Shown piece by piece: positions 45,701 through 57,700 of a stretch of DNA of 64,000 bases; position 1 is the stretch's first letter, and every line of letters starts with the position of its first letter. The DNA is taken from contig NC_092670.1 in NCBI RefSeq assembly GCF_964355755.1, positions 6,163,001 to 6,227,000 of the forward strand, read 5' to 3'. A program made the position numbers and the translations under genes. This DNA is from Antedon mediterranea. Its lineage: Eukaryota; Echinodermata; Crinoidea; Comatulida; Antedonidae. The notes under the pieces are model-generated. The model saw only the letters and a program-made list of their open reading frames with translations, did no database searches and had not been told where the DNA came from.

Positions 45701-48700
45701 GGATACAACGTTTTCCGTCGAGATCGAAATCGGTCTGGAGGAGGTGTTTGTTTTTTTGTCAAGGAAAGACTATCTATACGCGAACGCCGGGACCTGGATT
45801 CTGAAAGTATTGAATCAATTTGGATGGAAATTTTGCTTCCGAGGACGCGTCCTATTGTTGTTGGATCAATTTATCGTCCACCAAGTCAATCATATAAGCT
45901 ATTTATTGACTCGTTTGAAAATATATTGGCTGCTATTCGACCAGATGTCGAAGTTATTGTCCTTGGTGACTTCAATATTAATTTGAAAAATGAATCTGCA
46001 TCAATATACAAAATGTTAGAAACAACTCTTGAAACTTTTAGCTTTACCCATCTGATAAAGGAACCAACTCGAATTACTAAGTATACATCAACAGTTTTAG
46101 ATATTATCATATGTAACCATTCGCAAAAAATTTTGCAATCGGGTGTCATCCATGTAGGCATTAGTGACCACAGCCTAACGTTTTGTACTCGTAAATCTTT
46201 AAAATATAAATTTAACCAACATAAAACTATCAAAATTCGTTCACTTAAGAACTACGATGTTAATATTTTTAATGAGCAATTGACACAATCTGATTGGTCG
46301 CCTGTTCTCGATTCATCAGATGTGGACTTTGCCTGGTGCTCTTTTAAAAAAATATTTTTGTCTCTTATAAACAGAATGGCTCCTCTCAAACAGGTGCGCC
46401 TAAAACAAAAATCTGAAGAGTGGATGACACCGGAAATATTAAGTGCCATAAAAGAAAGAGACTCGATATTAAATAAGTTCAAGAATAACCCAAATAGGCC
46501 AGACCTTTACGATGCATTTCGTAAGTTACGTAATCGCATACAAAAGGACATAAAGAAAGCAAAATCTGAATGTTTTTTAAATAAGGTAGAAGTTAACAAA
46601 AATAATCCCAATAAACTCTGGAAATGCCTTAAAGATTTGGGATATAAAAATAAGCCACAAAAGGGTAGCACTGTTTCGTTAGATGTTAATGGGAATCTTT
46701 GCCATAATGAAAGCGAAGTTTCAAATTATTTCAATAAATACTTCGCAAATATTGCTTCCGATTTAATGAAGAAATTGCCTTCTCCCAGTAACCTTTTTAG
46801 TGTGGGTTCGAATGCCTTTAAAAATTACTATAATAGCAAAATCAAACATGTTTCTGGTTTTTCTCTCGAAGAAATTGACGAGAGCCTTATCGAAGAGGAA
46901 TTGAGAAATCTCAACCCATCTAAAAGTGTAGGCCTTGATCAGATTCCTGCAAAATTTCTTAGAGACGGAGCTCCTAATATTAAAATACCAATAACACATA
47001 TAATTAACCTCTCCATTAAATACGAACGTATTCCCTCGGATTTTAAACTCGCAAAAGTCACGCCCCTTCATAAAAAGAATTCCAGAACTGAGGCTAACAA
47101 TTACAGACCTATAAGCATTCTCTCCTCAGTTTCGAAAATTCTGGAGAAGGTGGTATATATACAAGTTTCCGATTACCTTGAAAGGAATCAACTTATCTAC
47201 GATCATCAATCCGGTTTTCGTAGATCATTTTCTACCGACACATGTCTTATCCATCTTAGAGATCACCTTAGAGTTCAAATGTCAAATGGTTTATTTACGG
47301 GTATGGTTTTACTCGATGTCCAAAAGGCCTTTGACTCGGTCAATCATGATATTTTGTGTAAAAAACTTAAGTATCTAGGATGCCGGTCTATCGGTTGGTT
47401 TCAAGCGTACCTGTCTGGGCGAAATCAGATTGTCGATATTAAAGGAACCAAATCAAACTCTATTGAGATTGGATGTGGAGTCCCCCAGGGTAGCCTTTTG
47501 GGTCCTCTCTTGTTTCTTATTTACGTGAATGACCTACCATCTAGTATCGAAAGTGATTGTAAAGTTGTTTTGTACGCTGACGATTGTGCAATTTTTTACT
47601 CCCATAAAGATCCAATCGCAATCCAATCTAAACTCCAAAACAATCTCGTATCATGCAATAATTGGCTGATCGACAATCAACTTTCGCTTCATATGGGTAA
47701 GACCGAATGCATCCTGTTTGGTTCTAAACGTAGATTAAGCAAAGTAAACGAATTCTATATTGATTGCTTTGGAACGACTATAAATGGATCAAAATCTATC
47801 AAATATCTAGGTATTGAGATTGACCAAAATGTATCAGGTGACGTCATTGCCCGCTCTGTTATAAACAAAGCAAACGGCAGACTGAAATTTCTGTACCGAC
47901 AATCATCATTTCTTAATTCACATTGTCGCAAAATTCTTAGTTTTGCTTTAATCCAACCGATGTTCGATTATTCGGTTTGCTCATGGTCTTCTACGGTAAA
48001 TAAAAATTTAAAATCAAAATTACAAACGACTCAAAACAAAATGGTTCGTTTTATAAAAAAGTTAGGTCCCCGATCTCATGTTGGTCAATCTCAGCTAAAC
48101 GACGTTGGTATGTTAAAAGTCCAAGACCGTGTCGAATTTCTTAGAGCCTGTCATGTTTTTAAAATATATAATCATTGTTGTCCACCTTATTTATGCAATC
48201 GTTTTATTAGAATTTCAGACAGTCATAATTACAATACTAGGGGATGCAATTTTAATTTTAGAATCCCAACTATCAAGCCAATGGCACATGTGACCTTTTT
48301 TTACAATGCTATTAAAGAATGGAATAATTTACCAATTAACATTAAGGAATCACAAACTGTTTGTTGTTTTAAAAGTAAAGTTAAAAAGTATCTACAGGAA
48401 CGTTCACTAGCTCTAGAAACTTTAAATTAGCGCTTCTTCTTTTTTCGATTGTCCTTTTTGCTGTTTTTTGTCATTTTTATTATGTTGCTTTGTTTGTCTT
48501 TTTTGCTGTTCTTTCAAAGGACCTCATTGGAAACAAGTCCGTAGAGGACTTTTATGAGTTATCCTTGGCATCCTTGTTTTATATTGGTATTTTTATATTT
48601 GTCAATTTTAATTGTATGTCTGTGATATTTTATGTACTGATGCCGAAATAAATCAAATCAAATCAAATCAACTAGAAGTGGACGCCTTTAAGACCATAAA

Positions 48701-51700
48701 AAGTATCCACTTACGAAAGTAGGCCACATTACAGAATTTTGCAACACTCTCAATGCAAAAGACATTCAATTTTTCATAAATTTCTTTAAAAACTTAATTA
48801 TTTACAAAGGGTACATTTTTATACAAGAAATTGAAAATGTTAAATCAAAAATTGTGGAAACATACCAATAGGTATCAAAATTAAAAAATAACAGACTTTT
48901 GAGGGCATGTTCATTATGGGGTAACAGTTCACAATGGGAGATTCAACAATATAGTATACAATATATTTTAATAAAACAATTTAAATTAAAATTGTTACTA
49001 CCCTAGATGGTACGCTCGCTTCGCTCGCGCACCATCTAGGTCGTGCCCACATATGGTTCTCGAATACATAATAATTTCAGCGTTAAAAAACTGACAATTT
49101 CAAATGTACGTACAATAATACATGTCGTTTACAGAAACGAATAAATAGACACTGATTTATGTACTCAACTAAAATTAGCACCCTGGGAATTACTTCCGAA
49201 AGAGAAACTTGTCACAAAATGAGACCAATTGTTGGTTTTCAATTGTTTCTTAGAGCCAATTCATACTTAAGTTGGTTCCTACCCTACCCACCAAAGTTGT
49301 TTTGCGTTTAGGGCATATGATGCACCGTTGGCCTATCAGGCTCTATTATGGCTTTACAACGCTACTCATGCCAGTGAGGGAAGGGTGATGATATGGGTGG
49401 TTTAACTGCAATAATAAAGATTTGTACATAATAAATATACGGCGACTGAAAACGCTAGCACCAGCTCATTATCCGTTTAAAAAAAATTATATCCAACCTC
49501 TGCAGCACAGATTGAAAAACAAATGGATCGAATTTCTGTTATGAGTATACAGTACTTTCCTTTACGACGCCTGATGGAATAGACACTTGTGGAACGACAG
49601 AGATTGGAATGTTCCATTCATTGCAAATCAATACATTTGTATAAACGTATATTAAAAATCTATCAAAATAGTATTTTTTTAAGAAAATTGGCCTGTCTTC
49701 AACATCATGATATTGTACTCGAGCTGTTCAACCGGTTTTCAGCTATTAAAAACAATTATCGTAGGAGGAGATAGGAAAATGCGAAGCCTCCTCGAATTTT
49801 TGTGGCAGGTATTTTTCAAGATTGACATCCATTAGACAGTGTATACCACGATCGGAAAACACCCCTATTGGGGGCAAATCGTTGAACCTAAATTCGTTTT
49901 ATCTAACTTAATTTAATTAGTAAACAGGGTTAGATCAGGTGGTTAAAATCAGTACCGAAAGTACGAACCAACTTTATATACCATCGAGTAAAAATTCTAA
50001 AAGTAAGGCGCGATTTACCGAATTTTGCCCTTACGTAAATTTATATATAGATTTACTTACAGAAAGTCGCATAAAGCCAAAGTTTCCAAAATCGAATAAT
50101 AGAAGTTGATGAAAAAGCTCTTTGCTAGAAAAAAAATCAGAGAAATATATATATTCAAATATAAATAAATGTTACTATTTATTTGTAAATATATCCCTTT
50201 TATTGAAAAATGTCTTAATATTACAATACCTCAGTTTTGCAGTGTCAACTAAATACAGTTTGGTCTGATGTTGTAACAGTGCATGCTGGGAGCTGACACA
50301 GCCAACAAATGTATGGTGTTTGACAATTTCTCTCAGACCTAAAATACATAGAATTAATTAACTCATATAAATATACACATTTAGTTTAAATTTTTTTTTT
50401 AAACCATATTTAATGAGGGTGATCCATCCAGCTGTTGCTGATCATTAGGGACCCTCAGAGGTTCACAAGACAAACATATACACATATATTACAAGTCTTT
50501 GGGAGTGGGGTAATTTGGTCCTTAGAAAAAATCCTGACATGTGACGGGACTTGAACCCAGGACCCTTTATACATTATACATACATATACATTATACATAC
50601 ATATACATTATACATACATATACATTATACATACATATACATTATACATACATATACATTATACAGACCTTATATTATTTTTATTATTTAATTCCTTTAT
50701 TGCATCAAGTAAGCAGTGATGGTGTTGACATAAATATAATAGTAAATATGTAAACACATAGTATAACACAGTCCAAACAAGTAATACTAAAATAAATCAT
50801 AGTCCACAAATCAGTCTTTCAATGGCCATCATAGTACATCCAGTAACACAAACCAATAGGGGTTCACAATTTGCTTATCATAACTCAGTTACTGATCATT
50901 CACCAATCATTGAAAACTCCGTGGAAAGTAATGAAGTTTTTTGTGCGTTGTGTCCGGACTTTGGGGAGGGTGAACGATCTAACGCGTCCTTGATTTAACC
51001 TTGATTTATAAATATAAGAGGAGAGCTCCTAATGGCTCTCCTCAATATGTTGAGGAGAGCCATTATTTTGATTAAGTATTCGAGGCACAGGCCCACCATG
51101 GTTGGGCCTGTGGCGAGCCGAATTTTGATAAATGACACCTCTAGATGGCCGGAAATGGTACTCTCGCACGTAAAATTCATCGTAGGTCATTGTTCTCTGA
51201 ACGTAGTCTACGATGTATTGTTATGATAATTATCTACGCGTCGATCGTAGGGTGGTTCGTAGGGTTAGTAAACAAATGTCATCGCCTTTAGAAGCATTGA
51301 CAATGCAAACAAACAATGTATTGTTTGCTAATTAAAATCCTATCTAAAGATAGTAGACGTCAATTTTTGTAGCCACCCTAGCTAGGCCTACGCATCGGTT
51401 ATCCTAATTTGGACGAAACTCCGCTGACGAGACGACATCGGGTCCGTGGACCTCTCAGCTCATGCAGAGAGAGAGAGAGTCGAGGCTATCTATCTAGTCT
51501 AGGCGGCCTACACTATAAATTATTTAATCCTACCTTGTCCTTGGGTCAGCGAATTATAAAAACAACGACACCTAGGCTAGGACACCAACAAAATATATGC
51601 AAAATAAATATATATTCCATATTAATTACTATAAGATTTAACATAAAGGCGACATGTGTATAAGAAAAGGCCCGACCAGAATTTGGAGGGGAAAACATGT

Positions 51701-54700
51701 GAGCAGTTATTAAGATCAGAGAGAGTATTATGTTTCATGTCATGTGACACAAAATCCAGGTACACGATCTTAATTACTGTTTATCGTCGGCAACCACCCT
51801 CACATACTGAGTTAAAAAAAAAAACATGTGAGATGTTGCGGTAAAGCAGAGAGTATCGCGTTTCATGCCATGTGACCAAAAAAACTAGGTCTGTATAATT
51901 ACGGTCTTCTGACGGCAGTCTTTTTGAGCTACCGATTGAACGTTCTGATACTATATTTAGAATGAATTGTTTACGATATTTTTCTCGCAACATCAAAGAT
52001 CGTATGCGCGCCTAGCCTATCGGGGGTGGCCATAACAAAGATCGTTTGCACGACTATATATAGACTGTGTGTTGTATTCGGGGTTAATATTCTTATCATT
52101 ATATATATTTTTATGACGCAATGTAACAGGTTGGGGAGCGCTATTTTAGGCGCTCCTTTGATCGTTTTCAGGAGCGCCAAAGAGCGTCAGCGCCATGGCG
52201 CTCCTTTTAAATCAAGGTCTGCATTATATATATACTGTATCTGAATTTGAAGTGACAAATTTGTAATTAAATAGAGAAACTTTTGACAAATATCTAAGTC
52301 GTACCTTTATGTAACTTATCTTCTACATCTTGCTGTAACTGTAGTACACTCGTCAAACGCACTGGGCTATGATGGGAACGATTATGAAGGTCATCTGCAT
52401 TTCCTGCTTCAGTTGAGGTTGTGTTTGTAGGAATAGTACTGTCTTGCATTTCAATATCATCCTCCTCTTCTTCTTCGCAGCAAAGCTCATGCGGTCGTTT
52501 TCTGACGCTGTTAAAAAATGTGTTTTATCTTATTCTTAATCACTTCCAACAGCAAGACCATAGGTAGACAGATATCTTAAAATGTATTTATTGTTACAGT
52601 ATAAGTAGTGCAGTTTGGTACTGCATAGGTACAAGCCTGGACTTTGGATTAAAATGCCAATACACTGTATTTAATCACCAAACCTCTCCACTGAGGAATA
52701 CAGTTTGTATGAGAAAGGTAAAACTGACTTAACATAGGGATAAGTGTATGTTTCAGATGTTCTGGTTCGGGAATCATCAACAAGTAATTTATGTGTAACC
52801 CTGATTAGGGGTTGGTCATACAGTAGTGGTAAAACAGACATTGCCCCTTGTTCATTTCATGAGAAAGTATTCTTAATAGAATTGTCCTAAAGGAGACCAA
52901 ATAAGATAATACACAGTTCTCAAAACCAACAATTTGAAACAACTTGCCGGAATAAATTGAAACTTTACACATGCATTCACATGTTCACATTCACTGTTGA
53001 TAATTCTTGCACTGATCCTGATCAAGGAACTCAGTTTATTTTAAACCAAAATTATCAAACAATGTGATACTGTACCTGCTAGTTACAGGAGGGTCTATAA
53101 CCATTTTATCAGATTGACTACTTTCATTGCTATAGTAAACGGCCTTGCTGCTATGGCCGCCATCTTGATTTTTTGCCTGTTGCTGTCCGTCATCTGTAGA
53201 CTGAACAACTTGCATGCTTGACTTCTCACCAGCCATAAATGCATCAAGTTTCTGTAACTTGTCATCGGTACGAACCATCTGATGTGCATAAACTTTATCC
53301 TTTGAACTTTGACCTTCAGAGTTCTTGATAGGCTCTTTGACATTTATTTGAGAACTGGGTAAAAGAGTCTAAAATAAACATGAATATCTATACAATGAAT
53401 TTATATATTTAATACTGAAGTATACATAGCTAGTTCTAAAGGTAAGGTAATGATTTATGAACAAATGTCCATTTTCTTAGCATTTGTTATTGTTCTAAAA
53501 CCTGCTTTGGGCATCTGGACAGGAAATGGTGAACTGAATTGATATATTTAATCATGATACTTGGATGATAGATGAAGACTGAACGTTTAAATCGACTTGA
53601 TACCACCCTGAAAATGATGTTTATTCTAAGCTTATACGCATGTACTGATTATTAATCATTTGAAGAAAAAACTAATATTATTTTACAAATACTATATACA
53701 TTACCTGTGCAAAGAAAGTGCGAGAAGCATTGCAACCAATCAGTTTTTGTTCTACGCATTTTTGTATATCTTCTATAATAGCGCCCTCATGCAGAAAATG
53801 TACTTCATATTTGGTTGGATGAACATTTACATCAATGTTTGCAGGATTTATTTCCAAACTGGAACAAAATTAAAACATTATAACGCTTTGTTACACTGGT
53901 GACAATAATATAGTGCATCATCATAATATCTGTCCGCATGGTCACATCCATTAACCAACTTTCACAAATTTGGACCCTGTTAATTACTAAAAAGTGGTAG
54001 ATCTGCAGTTATAAATGTACTTCACATTTAGATGGATGAATATTTATATCAATATTTGCAGGATTTATTTCCAAACTGGAACAAAATTAAAACAACAGAA
54101 ATTAAACATAACGCTTCATTACACTGGTGACAATAATATATTGCAGAACTGTCCGCATGGTCACATCCATTAACCGACATCACAAAAATGGACCCTGCTA
54201 TAAGAGGTTAATTAAGCTGCTATTTTGTGGAAATAGTTCACTGAATTGAAATACAGTTACATCTTTTAGAAATCAGTCTTTATTTGGGCTGGCTCACATT
54301 GTCAAGATTTTCAATATTTAATTTATGATTTTCAAATTTGAGTTTTTCCAATATATAAACAACAATAATAACTCACACGATTACAAATATCAGATAAAAA
54401 GCAGAACAATATCTATACTATCTATTTTTTGTTTCCTTCATTCTCTTTTTTTTTTAATATTTGAATCTACAAAATATAAAATACATTTTTTAGAAATGTT
54501 ACCTCATATACATAAATGGATGCATGTGTTTTGGTAGGTAAGCAGAATACACCGTTTCAATCGCCTTCTTCAAAGGTGAACAATCAACAAGACGATCTGC
54601 AGAAATAATCAATAATACCAACTGAAAATGTTGTCATATTATCTCTATGTGTCTGTCATGTGCTTTAGGCAGGTAAGAGTTTAAGCAGAGATATTCCCTC

Positions 54701-57700
54701 AAAATGTTACAATTATACGTTGACATGTGTTTGGGACTTGCCATTTATGCTGTTTATAAGGTGACTTTTAGTTTATTTCTTTTGTTTATTTATATCAAGG
54801 TGAATTTATTCACTATCCTTTTTAAAGGAGTAAATCCTGTTCACAAGATAAACATGTACAAGATACTACATAAAGTCGTATTACAAGTATTTGGGAGTGG
54901 CATTGTATATTGTCATTAGAAAGTCCTGAAATATGACAGGACTTAACTCAGGACCCTTGGATTGGTAGCCAAGCATCATAACCACCAAGCCACACCTCCA
55001 ATCTTTATAGCTGTTTACCTCTAACTATATATTAGGCAATCATTACCATGAACATGACTTGACATGATTAAAGAGTAGGAACTGGGTCTATACAAGGTTG
55101 CAATCAAATTTGGCCCCGTTTCTGCTGCCAAAAATATACCGTATCAGGGAATAATTTCGCCAGTGTAGCATAGCAAAAAGCTATACAAAACAACCTTATT
55201 GCTACACATTTGTACAATTGTGTAGCAAAAAATACAATACAAAACTATATGTTTCTCGAATCAAAAATCAGTTTGATTAGCAATATTGCTAAACAAAATT
55301 TTGAAATGAAATTTTTCCCTGCGTATATATACGGTATATTTTATATACGGTATATTTTTTGGCAGCAGAAATGGGTCCCATAAAAAATATACCGTATATA
55401 TATGCGGTATATATACCGCATAAATATCCCCATCGTTTGTGGATATTATACGGTATATTCCAAAATATACCGTATATTTCGTACCCCGTATATTTCGTAC
55501 CCCGTTTCTGCTGCACTCAAAATATACCGTATATGTGACCCGGCCCATGACACAAGGTCAAAAACTAACAGAGCGTGACGCGTTTGTTTGGTTTTTCTGC
55601 TGCATTGACACACATATGTATAAGCAAGCAACAGATCAAAATATCACTGTGGACTGAAGAAATAACTATTTTTGCAATTCAATTGTGGGGAGAAGCGAAG
55701 GTTGGGGGAGACTGCATGGTAACAGAAGAGATACCGAGATTTACAAAAGTAAAAGCAGAATTTGTGGTAGACTTAATAACGCCAAAGTTATCGGCAAACA
55801 TCGTCATCTTCTTTGCATAAATCTAGTCAATGCCCATTCTACATTTCTAGATTGTTTGTGCGGTGTAAATTCGTTGCCACTTCTGCTCATTAGATTTAAA
55901 ATAGAAAGCAATGCTACGACGTTTTGAGAAACCATCATTGTTTTGTTTTTGTCATGTAACCTCACTACACGAGACTCTAGGTCAATCCATACTTCCGTCT
56001 AACGAAATGCTTTTTGGGTAATGAAAGCCTACTTTTTTACAGCCCACCCACGAAGTATGTGCAGCGGAAACGGTGCACGAATTTCATATACGGTATATTT
56101 ATACGGTATAGTTGGGATTGGCAGTAGAAACAGGGCCCATTAATGAGTTTTCAAGGACCGTTATATAAATGTACAATCTTTTTTAGTCAATAACTGCATC
56201 TGGTAATTATTTCACTTACGGTTAATGAAAAGTAAAAAAATACACTTTTTCATGGAGTAATTAGCATTGGTAATTTGACCTTTCATTTTATATCCTAATT
56301 TGGGATTTTCTTGTGATACTTCCAACAGCTCTCTGCAAAAAAAAAAACAAAAGATATATTAATGTGCAGCTCGCACCGTAAAGACTTTGTCTTAAGCTCT
56401 GTCTACACTGCCAAACTTTATGTGACAAAAAAATTTGATGTGCCCAAATATGGACATGATGATGTCATATCACTACACTATCATGTTTGGGCACATCACA
56501 CTTCTTTTTAGTTTGATGGTGTAGACAGCTTAAATAAGCTAGGTAAACTGGACATCACATGCTCTGAACATACCCTAAGATTCATATCCACCGCCACTAA
56601 AGTGAGCTCACATCATCAGCCCCTTCTCATAGAACTAACCCACTAATCATGAAAAAAAAAGGTTTGAGTATTTTTAGCAAGAGCCCTATGATCGAGATAA
56701 CAATTTTCAGGGACCTAGGCACTCATTTTATAATTTTGGCCAACAAGGGGTGTTTTTTTGTCTTTCATCCAAGATTGAAATATGAAATGACAACTATTGC
56801 TAATTTTCACACTCACACTAGAAACCCATTCTACTCATATAAGTCATCCGAAAGTGTCATCCATCACTAAAACTTCCTAATCAAATTAATTAATTAAAGC
56901 ATAATCATTAATAATTAAATAATAAAAACTGAATATGGATTTTTTGAATTTATTTAAAAACTTGTTTTTTTTAATAATTGTTCATTCAAGTTGAACTTTC
57001 ACCCATTTGAATAATAAAATTATAATTTCTGAATTCACCTAGCAACAGAAGGTCCATAAATAATTCTGATGTTGTCAACAATAGTGGCATTCTGGGATGT
57101 GCGGACATCAGCTGTACTTTCACCTTGCTATTGAAAATTAGAAAAAAAAAAACTATTAATAAAAAAACTACTGTATTAATAACTTATAGTAAACCCAATG
57201 TTGAAAGCAAAATATGTGATGATAATAATCAAATGGCAAGGATATGTTAACAATTTTCTGTGTACAGCACTTTGGTTTATTGGAAAAGCACTTAATAAAT
57301 AATAATAATTGATATTCAATTGTTTCATATTATTATAAGTGATTACTAAGGTTTCTATTCCGTCTCTTACCACATTCTCGCATTACCCCTGAAGAGAAAA
57401 CAAAAACATAAACATTTGTTGGTACCTTTTTAAGCGTGAAGCTAACACCTGAATTGTGAATGGCGTATTTACTGACGACCTCTGTGACCTTGGCGTGCTC
57501 TTCACTTGGACTCTTCAACGCTTTTCTTCTGGTGGCTATGTTGTAGAACAGATCTTCTACCTTAATTATCAATAAATAATTGAATTAATAATCACTGTAA
57601 AAAATGGAAAAACAAATTATAAAACCTCTGTCTTAGAGTGATAATTTGTGGAAACCATTTGCAAATAAATACTTACTGTAATCTGTGTCCCTTTATTGCC

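Noticed and set aside
48980-49045. Bacterial-type contamination suggested by gctcgcttcgctcgc
   Set aside because: Surrounding sequence is continuous MLH1 intron; such words are common in repeats of marine invertebrates.
50541-50753. 70-codon frame rich in [10 protein letters not shown]
   Set aside because: Translation of the 17 bp tandem repeat.
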